DNA of 64,000 nt from DASSUW01 sp963835525 (GCA_963835525.1 CAWIFM010000004.1:124001-188000), one strand, 5' to 3'; numbered from the stretch's first letter, positions 17,016 to 26,371 are shown. The notes: generated by a model not told the origin, from the sequence alone. Translations and numbers: made by a program.

Positions 17016-18437
17016 CTAGGGGGCAGGAATCCTGACCACGAAGCGCGCGCCGCGGCCGTCCAGAGGCTCCTCCAGACGGACCGTGCCGCCATGCGAGTCG
17101 GCGACGGCGCGCACGATCGAGAGGCCGAGGCCCGAGGAGCCGCTGTGCTCGCCCGAGCCGCGGTAGAAGCGCTCGAAGACCTTCTCGCGCTGCTCGTCCG
17201 GGATCCCGGGCCCGTCGTCCTCGACGGCGAGCACGATCTCGCCGTTGCGGCGCTCGACGGTGGCCTCGACCGCGGTGCCCGGATCGGTGTGCCGGAGCGC
17301 ATTCTCCATCAGGTTCAGGACGAGCCGGTGCAGCTCGTCGCGGGCGCCGTCGAGGTGGGCGCCGGGCGGGGCGTCGACCGAGATCTCGTGATCGCCGGCG
17401 AGCGGCTCCAGCTCGGCCGCCGCATGGGTGACGACCTCCGACAGGTCGACCGGCTCGTGCGGCGCCACGCGGCCGGCGTCGGCCCGGGCCAGGAGCAGCA
17501 GGTCGGCGACCAGCCGGCGCATCCGGCGCGACGAGCGCAGCGCGGAGGACGCAGTCTCGCGCTGCTCGCCGGTCAGCTCCTCCTCGAGCAGCTCGAGGTT
17601 GGCCAGCACGGAGGTCAGCGGGGTGCGGAGCTCGTGCGAGGCGTCGGCCACGAACTCGCGCTGGCGCGCCAGCGCGCCCTCGGTCTCGGCGCGCGCCTCG
17701 CCGAGCGAGGCGAGCATGGCCTCCAGCGTGTGGGCCAGCTCGGCCACCTCGTCCTCGGCCCCGGTCTCCGGGATCTTCTCGGAGGGGTCGCGCGTCTGCT
17801 CGATCCGGCGCGCGGCGGCGGTCAGCTCGGTGATCGGCTCCATCGCCCGGCGCGCCACCGCGAGGCCCGCCAGCAGGGCCAGCAGGGCGCCGCCGAGGAC
17901 GCCGAAGGCGAGGAAGACCTTGACGCGGTTGGCGGTGTCCTGGACCTCGGAGATCGGCTTGGCGTACTGGAGCGCCCACGGCTCGCCGCTCACCAGCACC
18001 TGGCGGGTCTCCACGCGCCAGCCGTCGACCTCGGCGGTGCGGGCGAGCGGCGGCCCGAAGTCGGGCGCCGTCGGGCTTGCGTAGCCCACGAGGTCGTCGT
18101 CGGTGATCACGCGGATCACCGCGCCGGAGGACGATGCGACGTCGCCGAGGTCGATCGAGCCCGGCGTGGACCGCACGGTGGGGTTGCCCGCGTCGTCGTA
18201 GCGGAGCTCCAGTCGCGCCTGGCTGACGATGCGGTCGGCGCTCGTCTCCACCTCGCGCCGGAAGTCCTCGTGGATCTGGCGCGTGGTGAGGACGCCGACG
18301 ATCACCGCGAAGCCGCACAGGATCACCAGCGTCAGTGCCGCGGAGCCACCGGCCAGGCGCCAGCGGATCGGCAGACGCTTATACGCGGAGGACGTAGCCT
18401 GCGCCGCGGACCGTATGGAGGAGTCGAGGCTCCCCAC
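17016..18437 (-). CDS. OmpR-class sensor histidine kinase
   Basis: About 473 aa from GTG 18437. The start is uncertain, since no ATG fits and this one overlaps the upstream regulator by 59 bp. A first membrane helix (about 32-55) is followed by an extracytoplasmic sensor of about 120 residues, a second helix near 190-215, HAMP, HisKA (ADASHELRTPLTSVLANL, phosphoacceptor His) and HATPase_c with N box LNLMENALRHTD, G1 EDDGPGIP and G2 SGLGLSIV. It pairs with the regulator at 18379. The sensed signal is unknown; the PepSY gene at 19146 is the nearest candidate target. Confidence 0.87.
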   Translation of the reverse strand: MGSLDSSIRSAAQATSSAYKRLPIRWRLAGGSAALTLVILCGFAVIVGVLTTRQIHEDFRREVETSADRIVSQARLELRYDDAGNPTVRSTPGSIDLGDVASSSGAVIRVITDDDLVGYASPTAPDFGPPLARTAEVDGWRVETRQVLVSGEPWALQYAKPISEVQDTANRVKVFLAFGVLGGALLALLAGLAVARRAMEPITELTAAARRIEQTRDPSEKIPETGAEDEVAELAHTLEAMLASLGEARAETEGALARQREFVADASHELRTPLTSVLANLELLEEELTGEQRETASSALRSSRRMRRLVADLLLLARADAGRVAPHEPVDLSEVVTHAAAELEPLAGDHEISVDAPPGAHLDGARDELHRLVLNLMENALRHTDPGTAVEATVERRNGEIVLAVEDDGPGIPDEQREKVFERFYRGSGEHSGSSGLGLSIVRAVADSHGGTVRLEEPLDGRGARFVVRIPAP

Positions 18438-19068
18438 CGGCTTCCAGCTTTCTTCGCAGGTTCGAGACGAAGACCTCGATCGTGTTGGTGATCGAGAACG
18501 GGTCGTAGCCCCACACCTCATCGAGCAGCTTCTGGCGGCTGATGACCAGGCGCTCGTTGCGCATCAGGTACTCGAGCAGCTCGAACTCGCGCTGCGTGAG
18601 CTCGATCTTGCGCTCCCCGCGCGTGACCTCGTGGGTGTCCGGGTTGAGCATGAGGTCGCCCACCCGCAGGGGGGCCATGCCGCGCGGCGGCCTGCGGCGG
18701 AGCAGCGCCCGCAGGCGGGCCAGCAGCTCCTGGCGCTCGAACGGCTTGACGAGGTAGTCGTCGGCGCCGACGTCGAGCCCCTCGACGCGCGACTCGAGCG
18801 CGTCGCGCGCGGTCAGGATGAGGATCGGCACGTCGTCACCGTCCTCGCGCAGCCGGCGTGCGACGTCGATCCCGTCCAGCCGCGGCAGCCCGAGGTCGAG
18901 GACGATCAGGTCGGGCAGGAACGCGTGCGCCTCGTCGAGCGCCTGCACGCCGTCGGACGCGAGCTTGACGTCATAGCCGTCCAGGCGCAGCGAGCGCTGC
19001 AGCACGTGGGCGATCTCGGCGTCGTCCTCGACGACGAGCACGCGGACGGGGCGGTCGGAGCCTTCCAT
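18379..19068 (-). CDS. OmpR/PhoB-family response regulator
   Basis: 229 aa. The receiver has EDD, phosphoacceptor Asp in VLDLGLP and Lys in LVKPF. The C-terminal winged helix shows MLNPDTHEVTRGE, LTQREFELLEYLM, then VSNLRRKLEA and a GAGYVLR ending. The 3' end overlaps the kinase gene, so the two are translationally coupled. Its promoter is divergent from the PepSY membrane gene, 77 bp away. Confidence 0.92.
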   Translation of the reverse strand: MEGSDRPVRVLVVEDDAEIAHVLQRSLRLDGYDVKLASDGVQALDEAHAFLPDLIVLDLGLPRLDGIDVARRLREDGDDVPILILTARDALESRVEGLDVGADDYLVKPFERQELLARLRALLRRRPPRGMAPLRVGDLMLNPDTHEVTRGERKIELTQREFELLEYLMRNERLVISRQKLLDEVWGYDPFSITNTIEVFVSNLRRKLEAGGEPRLLHTVRGAGYVLRV

Positions 19069-19115
19069 CGCACATGATGGTACGGGGGTCCGGCGACTCT
19101 GATACGTTCGCGCCG

Positions 19116-19134
19116 TTAGGGGACCCTAATTAGG
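19116..19134. promoter_or_regulatory. Palindromic operator resembling an IdeR/DtxR iron box
   Basis: TTAGGG (19116-19121) and CCCTAA (19124-19129) face each other across two bases, and CCTAATTAGG (19125-19134) is a perfect 10-bp palindrome overlapping them. The TTAGG...CTAA pattern resembles the mycobacterial IdeR consensus TTAGGTTAGGCTAACCTAA. It lies directly before the ribosome binding site of the PepSY gene. The regulator itself is not in the window, so the assignment is inference. Confidence 0.45.
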
Positions 19135-19145
19135 AGGGCCTTACA

Positions 19146-20390
19146 GTGACGCTGCAGCAGGAAGCGCCGCCACAGCCGGTCGAAGCTGTGCCCAGCCGCC
19201 CGACGCGAGGTCCCAACCGCAGCTGGCGGTTCCTGCAGGTCACGCATCGGTGGTTCTCCCTGATCACCGGGATCGTCCTGCTGCTGATCATCCTCAGCGG
19301 CGCGATCCTCGTGCTGGCGCCCGAGATCGACGAGTGGACGCAGCCGGAGCTCTACCGCAGCACGCCGAGCGAGCGCATCCTCACGCCCGAGCAGGCGGTC
19401 GCGTCGCTCAAGCGCGCGGAGCCCGGCTTCGTGCCCGGCGACGTCGTGCGCCAGCGCGGCATCTACGAGATCTACGACCTCGAGTACGTCAAGTCGGCCT
19501 ACGTGGATCCGGGCACCGGGCGCGTCAACGGCATCGCCGACCGCCAGTCGGGCGTCATGGGCTTCCTGCGCAACCTGCACCTGTGCGCGCTCAGCTGCGA
19601 GGGCTATCCCGCCTACATCCCGTTCCTGGCCAAGCCGGCGCCGGTGCTCGGCAACGAGGAGCTCACGGTCGGCGGCCTGATCCTCGCCGTGACCGGGCTG
19701 ATCCTGATCTTCCTCTGCATCAGCGGCATGGTCATCTGGTGGCCGGGCCTGCGCCGCTGGAGGCGCGGGTTCCAGATCCGGCGCCGCAAAGGCACCTACA
19801 AGCTCAACTACGACCTCCACAACGTGGTCGGCATCGCCGTGCTGCCGCTGCTGCTGATGTGGGCGATCACGGGCGCGGGCTTCGAGCTCAAGCAGATCCG
19901 CGACGCCTGGTACGCGGTGCTGCCGGGGGAGAAGCCGCCCGAGTTCGAGGACCCGGTGTCCAAGCCGGGCGACGGGCGGATCGGGATCGACGAGGCGGAG
20001 CGGATCGGGGTGTCCATGGTGCCCGGCTCGCGAGCGGTGTCGGTCTCGGTGCCCGATCAGGCGACCGAGGACTCCGCGTACTACGTGTACGTGGCCCACG
20101 GCTCCGATCCCTATGACCACGGCACCTGGCCGGGGAACGTCGGGATCGCGGTCGACCGCTACAGCGGCGACGCCGAGGTCACGTACGACAACCGCGAGGG
20201 CGGGATCGCGCGTGTATGGGAGGACTGGCAGTACCCGTTCCATGCCGGCTACTTCATGGGCTGGGGCTACCGGATGAGCTGGTTCATCTTCGGGTTCCTC
20301 CCGCTCGTCCTCGCCGTCACGGCCGTCACGACGTGGTGGATGCGGCGCCGCAAGCGCAAGCGCAAGCGGAGCCGGCTCGCCACCGCGTGA
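19146..20390 (+). CDS. PepSY-associated transmembrane protein (PiuB-like)
   Basis: 414 aa with a GTG start and TAGGAGGG five bases upstream. Four membrane segments are seen: about 38-60, 172-195, 222-245 and 375-400. A conserved VTHRWFSLITGIVLLLIILSG start, an NLHLCAL loop, HNVVGIAVLPLLLMWAITG and a PFHAGYFMGWGYR end are typical of the PepSY_TM family linked to iron or siderophore uptake, with conserved membrane histidines able to bind haem. The tail is strongly basic. A ferric-reductase-type role is inferred from the family and from the iron-box-like operator. Confidence 0.82.
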   Translation: MTLQQEAPPQPVEAVPSRPTRGPNRSWRFLQVTHRWFSLITGIVLLLIILSGAILVLAPEIDEWTQPELYRSTPSERILTPEQAVASLKRAEPGFVPGDVVRQRGIYEIYDLEYVKSAYVDPGTGRVNGIADRQSGVMGFLRNLHLCALSCEGYPAYIPFLAKPAPVLGNEELTVGGLILAVTGLILIFLCISGMVIWWPGLRRWRRGFQIRRRKGTYKLNYDLHNVVGIAVLPLLLMWAITGAGFELKQIRDAWYAVLPGEKPPEFEDPVSKPGDGRIGIDEAERIGVSMVPGSRAVSVSVPDQATEDSAYYVYVAHGSDPYDHGTWPGNVGIAVDRYSGDAEVTYDNREGGIARVWEDWQYPFHAGYFMGWGYRMSWFIFGFLPLVLAVTAVTTWWMRRRKRKRKRSRLATA

Positions 20391-20743
20391 GCGAGTCGCT
20401 CAACAGCGCCGTCGCGCTCTACGCCGCCGGATTGGGCGCCTGGGCGCTGGTCACGGCGCTGCGGGGCGCAGCGCTCGGGCGCGGTCAGCTCGCGGCGCTC
20501 GTGGCGCTCGAGCTCGGGCTGGCGCTGCAGGCGGCGATCGCGCTGGCCGGGCTCGCGCTCGGCAGCGAGCCGCGCGAGCCCGCGACCTCGCTCGGGTACC
20601 TCGCGGCGTCGGTGCTGATCCTGCCGGCGGTCATCCCGAGCGCCCGCTCCCGCTCGCGCTGGGACGCCGGCGTGATCGCCCTCGTCTGCTTCGCGCTGGC
20701 GGTGGTCTGCATGCGACTGCGCACCACCTGGGGACGTGCCTGA
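20387..20743 (+). CDS. Small integral membrane protein, unknown function
   Basis: 118 aa from GTG 20387, overlapping the PepSY gene stop by 4 bp (GTGA). It has four hydrophobic helices separated by short Arg-rich turns and no recognisable motif. Position and coupling suggest co-expression with the PepSY protein. I do not recognise the family. Confidence 0.7.
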   Translation: MSESLNSAVALYAAGLGAWALVTALRGAALGRGQLAALVALELGLALQAAIALAGLALGSEPREPATSLGYLAASVLILPAVIPSARSRSRWDAGVIALVCFALAVVCMRLRTTWGRA

Positions 20744-21101
20744 CGGGCCCGGGCGGCTCCTCGTCGCCCTCTACGGCCTGTTCGCGCTCGCGGCCGGCGC
20801 GCGGGCGACCGTCCAGCTCGCGCGCGAGGTCACGTTGCCGTACGTCCTGTCGGCGGTCGCGGCGGCGATCTACCTGGTCGCGGCCGTGGCGCTCGCCCGC
20901 GGCGCGCACCGCGTGGCGCTCGCCGCCTGCGGCATCGAGCTGGTCGGGGTGCTGTCGGTCGGTGCGCTCGCGCGCTCGATGCCCGACGAGACGGTCTGGT
21001 CGGGCTTCGGCTCCGGCTACGGCTACGTGCCGCTCGTGCTGCCGGTGCTCGGGCTCGCCTGGCTGTCGACCCGGACGCGGCTCGGGTCGTCGGGCAGATA
21101 G
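20736..21101 (+). CDS. Small integral membrane protein, unknown function
   Basis: 121 aa from GTG 20736, overlapping the previous gene by 8 bp. About four membrane segments are predicted, with a conserved-looking loop DETVWSGFGSGYGYVPLVLP before the last helix. That sequence is reminiscent of small actinobacterial membrane proteins found in many genomes, without a known role. Its 3' end overlaps the convergent DUF3592 gene by 79 bp. Confidence 0.68.
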   Translation: MPDGPGRLLVALYGLFALAAGARATVQLAREVTLPYVLSAVAAAIYLVAAVALARGAHRVALAACGIELVGVLSVGALARSMPDETVWSGFGSGYGYVPLVLPVLGLAWLSTRTRLGSSGR

Positions 21102-21376
21102 AGGACGCCGACGCGGTCGCCGACCTCGGCGGTGGGCGCAGCCACCTCGCTGCGCGTCTCGTAGATGCTCCCGTCCGGCAGCGCGAAGCGCAGCAGGGGG
21201 TAGGCGAGGCGGTCGCGCTCCGGCAGCGGGCCGACCGTCTTCCAGCGGATGTCCGTGATCTCGGCCTGCGCGTGCACGGCGCGGGCCCGGAACGCGGCGT
21301 GCCGTGCGCGGGCCCTGCGGGTCGCCAGCCAGACCAGGACGAGGGTCACGGCGAGCACGGCGAGGGCGACGAGCAT
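21023..21376 (-). CDS. DUF3592-like membrane-anchored protein
   Basis: 117 aa: one N-terminal helix (about 2-20), a basic stretch, then a small beta domain with AEITDIRWK, YPLLRFALPDGSIYE and GDRVGVLYLPDDPSRVRVD. These are the hallmarks of DUF3592, an anchored beta domain of unknown function. It is convergent with the gene at 20736, and the last 26 codons overlap it. Confidence 0.7.
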   Translation of the reverse strand: MLVALAVLAVTLVLVWLATRRARARHAAFRARAVHAQAEITDIRWKTVGPLPERDRLAYPLLRFALPDGSIYETRSEVAAPTAEVGDRVGVLYLPDDPSRVRVDSQASPSTGSTSGT

Positions 21377-21443
21377 GTGCCGCCGCTCCTACCCCCGGAG
21401 TGAGAGGGCGTATCAGGCGCCCGGTCCGGCCCCTCTCACACGC

Positions 21444-23918
21444 ATGGTCCGCCGCACCGCACCCAGCTGCCGGTCGTCGCGCTATCCGGCCCGTTGGCGG
21501 CTCGTGCCCTTGTGGGCCCTGGGCGTCGTCGCGTCACTCGCGCTGCTCTGCACCCTCGCCTACCTCGTCGGCCGGCGCAGCCCCGCCCAGCCGTCGACCA
21601 CGCTCGACGCGATGCTGGTCGCCGCGTCCAGCCCGGGGCTGGCCATCTGCCTGACGTTCGGCGCCCTGCTCCTCGGCGCCTGGTCCGCCCGGAACCTGAT
21701 GCTGCTGTGGCTGGCGTGGCGCCCGGGAAGCATCCAGGTCTCGGAGTTCACCGTCGGCTCGCCGCTGAGCGAGGCCAACGCGGAGCAGCTCACGATGCTC
21801 TTCCGGCGGCGGCTGGCGACGCTGCAGATCCAGTCGCCGACCCCGATGCCGGGCGCCGCCGGCGCCAGCGACTTCCTCGACGTCCTCGACCGCGGCACCG
21901 CCGATCCGCGCAATCTGCTCGGCACCCTGGTCACGCTGCTGCGTGCCGCCCGGCCGACGCACGCCTACGAGGTCCGCGGGGTCCTTCTCGAGCGCGAAGG
22001 GACCGAGCCGTGCGGCGTCGCGATCGAGGTCGTCCGGCTGCCGTCCGAAGGCCTCGCCGCGACCACCATGTGGGACGAGACGTGGGAATGCGTGCTGCGC
22101 CGCGCCGCCGACGAGGCGACCGCCGCGATCCTGCCGCAGACCCGCGCCTGCCGTGCCCCGTGGGGCGTCTGGCGCGGGTACCGCATGCCCGGCCGGCTCC
22201 TGCACGCGTACGAGGAGGGCACCCGGCTCGAGCAGGAGCGCCGCTATGACGAGGCGCTTCACGCCTACTACGAGGCGCTCAAGGACGATCCCATCAACGC
22301 GGTGCTGCGGCTGCGCGTCGGCCAGCTCCAGGAGCGGCTCGGCCTGTTCCTGGACGCATTCGCCACGTACTCGGGCATCAACGCCGGCGACCGGCCGGGC
22401 CGCGCACGCCGGCCGTCGCGGATGTACAGCATCGCCGGCCGCCGCGAGCAGCGCCGGGCGAAGGTGTCCGCCCGCTACCGGCGCAATGTGCTCCTCGGCG
22501 GGCACGTCCTCACCGAGCAATGGCGCAAGTTCGCCGACGACCCCGACCACCCGAGCGCGCGCGACGAGCACCGTCGCCGGCTGCGGCAGTGCCTGCGCTC
22601 GCACCTCAAGCGCGAGCTTGATGCGTCCGATTCGGCGTTCTCGGTGGAGAAGCTGCTCGAAGAGCCCGAGAAGGGCAACAAGAAGCTGTACCGCGCGCTG
22701 CGCAAGGCGTTCGCGGAGCTCGCGCTGCGCGACAGCCAGGAGCTGCGAGAGGACATCCGAGTCAACGTCTTCGACCGCCGCGCGACGCTGACGCCCGCGA
22801 CCGTCCGGCTGACCGAGGAGTGCATCAAGCTCCGCCTCCGGTACGTCCGCTTCAAGAGCCGTGAGCGCGGCGTCACGTGGCCGCCGACCGTCGCGCAGCT
22901 CGACGAGCGGATCGCCGGCATCGAGAACGAACGGCGCCGTCGCCGCCGTCCGTTCGGACGCTGGCACGAGCAGTACAACGCGGCCTGCTTGTACGCGCTG
23001 CCGCTGCTTGTCGAGGGGCTCAGCGTCACGGAGGCCGACGCGTTCGCCGAGAGCGCCGTCGCACGCCTGGAGGCTGCGATGGCGCACGCCGACAGCGCCT
23101 ACATCGCCAGCCGGCGCGACTGGCTGGTCGGCGAGGACCCCGACCTCAGGGGCCTGCGCGCCACCCGGCAGTTCGCCGAGTTCGAGGTCATGCACCTGCC
23201 GTCGGCATCGATCACCCCGCGGCGGCCCGCGAACGTCCAGCAGCTCGAGAGCTCGCGCTACATGCGCAGCCTCCTGACGACCGCCGCCGAGCAGTGGCGC
23301 GCGGTCTGGCGCGAGCGGCGTGCGGCGATCAACGGCGGCCCCGACCTCCAGCACCTGCTCGAGTGGTTCGGCGATGAGCTCCGCGCCTGGGAAGCCATCC
23401 GCACCGTCGCGTGCCACGGCTGCCACTCCGGAACGCGGCTGGTGCTGATCCGGAACCTCCAAGACGGCGCACGGCGTCACGGCCGGCCGCAGCCCGAGTG
23501 CGCGTTCCCGCGCTACGAGCTCGCGCCGCTCGACGGTGCGCTTGCCCGCAAGGACCCGTGCGACGATGCCGCTCACAAGGAGATCGGCGCCGCTGACGAG
23601 CGGCTCAAGAAGATCTGCGCGATCGTCGGGGAGCGGGCGGACGCCAGGACGGCGGTGCTGGCCGGGCTGGAGATCTGGCAGGCCACGCTGCGGCGTACCG
23701 ACGCTGCCGCGCAGCGCGCCCCGGCGTCGCACCTGCGGCGGCTGTGCGCGCACCACGCCGCGCTCTGGCAGCTGCTCGCTCAGTGGATCGAGGCCGGCGA
23801 CGACGTCGCGGCGAAGGCGGCCGAGGACGAGTTCCGCACGAAGGTGGACGAGACGCGCAGGCTGTGGGAGGCGGCGCTGGGCCCCCAGGGCGGGCAGCAG
23901 CTCCGCGCCGCCGCGTAG
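21444..23918 (+). CDS. Large unrecognised membrane-anchored protein with a TPR segment
   Basis: 824 aa from ATG 21444; the frame is open further upstream but lacks a membrane-protein-like start. Two membrane helices lie near residues 18-40 and 55-85. A cytoplasmic domain of about 150 residues follows, then a TPR-like pair (LEQERRYDEALHAYYEALKD). The remaining 500 residues are Arg-rich and helical, with a C-terminal helical domain. Nothing marks it as an enzyme. A CHGCH sequence near residue 655 fits the haem-c pattern but is probably cytoplasmic. It is convergent with the DUF3592 gene and 39 bp from ftsK. I do not recognise it. Confidence 0.72.
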   Translation: MVRRTAPSCRSSRYPARWRLVPLWALGVVASLALLCTLAYLVGRRSPAQPSTTLDAMLVAASSPGLAICLTFGALLLGAWSARNLMLLWLAWRPGSIQVSEFTVGSPLSEANAEQLTMLFRRRLATLQIQSPTPMPGAAGASDFLDVLDRGTADPRNLLGTLVTLLRAARPTHAYEVRGVLLEREGTEPCGVAIEVVRLPSEGLAATTMWDETWECVLRRAADEATAAILPQTRACRAPWGVWRGYRMPGRLLHAYEEGTRLEQERRYDEALHAYYEALKDDPINAVLRLRVGQLQERLGLFLDAFATYSGINAGDRPGRARRPSRMYSIAGRREQRRAKVSARYRRNVLLGGHVLTEQWRKFADDPDHPSARDEHRRRLRQCLRSHLKRELDASDSAFSVEKLLEEPEKGNKKLYRALRKAFAELALRDSQELREDIRVNVFDRRATLTPATVRLTEECIKLRLRYVRFKSRERGVTWPPTVAQLDERIAGIENERRRRRRPFGRWHEQYNAACLYALPLLVEGLSVTEADAFAESAVARLEAAMAHADSAYIASRRDWLVGEDPDLRGLRATRQFAEFEVMHLPSASITPRRPANVQQLESSRYMRSLLTTAAEQWRAVWRERRAAINGGPDLQHLLEWFGDELRAWEAIRTVACHGCHSGTRLVLIRNLQDGARRHGRPQPECAFPRYELAPLDGALARKDPCDDAAHKEIGAADERLKKICAIVGERADARTAVLAGLEIWQATLRRTDAAAQRAPASHLRRLCAHHAALWQLLAQWIEAGDDVAAKAAEDEFRTKVDETRRLWEAALGPQGGQQLRAAA

Positions 23919-23957
23919 AAGGAGGCATTCGGCGGGCGTCGAAGGGGTGGCGGCCAC

Positions 23958-26357
23958 ATGCCCGCCCGCAAGCCCAAGCCACGAGCCCGCCGCTCCGCGC
24001 CGGTGGCCTGGCCCCGCATGCCGAAGCTCGAGCAGCGCCAGCTCGACCTGATCGGCCTCGCGCTGGTGGCCGCCTCGGTGTTCTTCGCGTTCCTCATCTA
24101 CCTCGAGTGGGACGGCGGCGAGGCCGGCGGCTGGGCCGTCGACGGCCTGCGGCGGCTGGTCGGCGCCGTCCACTACGGAGTGCCGGTCGCGCTGCTGGCC
24201 ACCGGGGCCATCCTCGTGCTGCGCGAGATGCTGCCCGCCGTGCGGCCGTTCCGCTCCGGCGGGCTGTGCCTGTTCGCCGCTCTGACGCTTGGCCTCGCTG
24301 CCGGCACGCTCGGGTTCGGCCCCGGCGGCACCGAGGTGCGCTGGGACCCCGAGTGGGTACGCCCGCGCGGCGGCGTGGTGGGGGAGGGCCTGTACTGGGG
24401 CGCCTCGACCGCGCTCGGCACCGTCGGCGCCCACATCGTCGCCGTCTTCCTGTTCCTGGCCGCCGTGCTGCTTCTGACCGGCGCCTCGCTCGCCGGGGTG
24501 GTCAAGGCCACCACGGACTCGGTCTCCACCACCACGCGCGACATGCGCGCGGCGGTCCAGCGGCGCCGCGCCACCGAGGAGCTCGAGGCGCTGGAGACGG
24601 AGGAGCCGCGCGTCACACGGGCCCCGCCGCCGGCCGAGGACTGGGAGGAGCCGAAGCCGTTCTGGTCGGGCGACGAGCGCTTCCCGGATCTCTATGAGGA
24701 GGAGCCGACCGAGGTGGCTCCCGAGCCCGAGCCCGAGCCTGAGCCGGAGGAGCCGGCCGAGCCGCGGCTGGCCGAGGATCCGGAGACCGACGAGCCCGGG
24801 GTCACCCGCGCGTCAGCCGACGCCGACCTCACGCCTCAGGGCCGATACCGCCCGCACGTCACCGAGTCGCCGGAGTTCGAGTGGACGGTGCCGAATCCCG
24901 AGTCGCTGAAGCGCTCCTCCGAGGAGGCCTCGCGGCCGGACACCGCCGGGCAGGAGAAGACCGCGGCCCAGCTCGTCGAGGCGCTCGGGCACTTCGGCGT
25001 CGAGGCGCGCGTGATCGGCAAGGTCGCCGGCCCGCACATCACCCGCTACGAGCTGCGCCTCGCGCCGGGCACCAAGGTCGGCAAGGTGGCGCAGCTCAAG
25101 GACGACCTGGCGTACGCGCTGGCCGCCTCTGACATCCGCATCCTGGCCCCGATCCCCGGCAAGCAGGCCGTCGGCGTCGAGGTCCCGAACGCGCGCCGCC
25201 GGATCGTGCACCTGGGCGACGTGTTCCAGCCGCCGCCCTCCGACTGGTCGCCGCTGACCGTCTGGCTGGGCAAGGACGTGGCGGGCCGCGCCATCGGCGC
25301 CGACCTGGCCAAGATGCCGCACCTGCTGGTGGCCGGCACCACCGGCGCCGGCAAGTCCGGCTGCGTGAACGCGATGCTGTCCTCGATCCTGCTGCGCGCC
25401 ACGCCGCACGAGGTCCGGATGGTGCTCGTCGACCCCAAGCAGGTCGAGCTCACGCACTACGACTCGATCCCGCATCTGCTGACGCCGGTCATCACCTCGC
25501 CGCGCAAGGCCGCGACCGCGCTGCAGAACCTCGTGCGCGAGATGGAGCAGCGCTACTCGTACATGTCCCTGGCGCGCACGCGAACGTTGAGCGATCTGAA
25601 TGCGGTGCGAGCCCGGCGCGGCGAGGCCCCGCTGCCGTACGTGCTGTGCGTGATCGACGAGCTGGCCGACCTGATGATGGTGGCGCCCGCCGACGTCGAG
25701 GACTCCATCATCCGGATCGCCCAGAAGGCGCGTGCCGTGGGCATCCACATGGTGCTGGCCACCCAGTCCCCGCGCGTGGACGTGATCACGGGCATGATCA
25801 AGGCCAACGTCCCGTCGCGCATCGCCTTCGCCGTCTCCTCGCAGACCGACTCGCGCGTGATCCTCGACCAGAACGGGGCCGAGACGCTGCTCGGCGCCGG
25901 CGACATGCTGTTCGCGCCGGTCGGCACCTCGCGGTTGCAGCGCATCCAGGGCGCGTACATCGACGAGCGCGAGATCTCGTCGCTGACCGAGGCGTGGCGC
26001 CGGCAGGGCGAGCCGGAGTTCCGCGAGGAGCTGCTGGAGGAGGTGGAGCCGGCGGCCGAGGAGGGCGGCGGCGAGGACGGCTTCGATCCCGACGAGGACC
26101 CGCTGCTCTCCGACGCCATCCGCCTGGTGGCCGAGATGCAGACCGCTTCGACCTCGATGCTGCAGCGGCGGCTGCGGCTCGGCTACACGCGCGCGGGCCG
26201 GCTGATCGACATGCTGGAGCGGCGCGGCGTGATCAGCGGCTACGAGGGCTCGAAGCCGCGTCAGGTGCTGATCGCAGAGGGTGATGTGCCACGGGTGCTG
26301 GCGGCGCTCGGTGAGCAGCCTGTTGCAGTGCCCGACGAGCAACCGCCCGCTGAGTAG
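23958..26357 (+). CDS. ftsK: FtsK/SpoIIIE DNA translocase
   Basis: 799 aa. Four N-terminal membrane helices (about 30-175) are followed by a Glu/Pro-rich linker (about 195-310), the alpha/beta motor with Walker A GTTGAGKSG near residue 460 and Walker B VLCVIDELADLMM, and a C-terminal gamma winged helix (QTASTSMLQRRLRLGYTRAG) that reads KOPS-like sites. It pumps chromosome ends across the division septum. The linker is short compared with E. coli FtsK. It is followed after 14 bp by the RodZ-like gene. Confidence 0.94.
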   Translation: MPARKPKPRARRSAPVAWPRMPKLEQRQLDLIGLALVAASVFFAFLIYLEWDGGEAGGWAVDGLRRLVGAVHYGVPVALLATGAILVLREMLPAVRPFRSGGLCLFAALTLGLAAGTLGFGPGGTEVRWDPEWVRPRGGVVGEGLYWGASTALGTVGAHIVAVFLFLAAVLLLTGASLAGVVKATTDSVSTTTRDMRAAVQRRRATEELEALETEEPRVTRAPPPAEDWEEPKPFWSGDERFPDLYEEEPTEVAPEPEPEPEPEEPAEPRLAEDPETDEPGVTRASADADLTPQGRYRPHVTESPEFEWTVPNPESLKRSSEEASRPDTAGQEKTAAQLVEALGHFGVEARVIGKVAGPHITRYELRLAPGTKVGKVAQLKDDLAYALAASDIRILAPIPGKQAVGVEVPNARRRIVHLGDVFQPPPSDWSPLTVWLGKDVAGRAIGADLAKMPHLLVAGTTGAGKSGCVNAMLSSILLRATPHEVRMVLVDPKQVELTHYDSIPHLLTPVITSPRKAATALQNLVREMEQRYSYMSLARTRTLSDLNAVRARRGEAPLPYVLCVIDELADLMMVAPADVEDSIIRIAQKARAVGIHMVLATQSPRVDVITGMIKANVPSRIAFAVSSQTDSRVILDQNGAETLLGAGDMLFAPVGTSRLQRIQGAYIDEREISSLTEAWRRQGEPEFREELLEEVEPAAEEGGGEDGFDPDEDPLLSDAIRLVAEMQTASTSMLQRRLRLGYTRAGRLIDMLERRGVISGYEGSKPRQVLIAEGDVPRVLAALGEQPVAVPDEQPPAE

Positions 26358-26371
26358 CCTTCTCCCCGCTC

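Noticed and set aside
23400..23440. CHGCH as a c-type haem site
   Set aside because: The protein segment is predicted to be cytoplasmic and has no other cytochrome features, so a chance match is more likely.
21534..24434. 966-codon open frame on the minus strand
   Set aside because: It is antisense to the TPR protein and ftsK and shows typical shadow composition. The plus-strand frames have clear domains.
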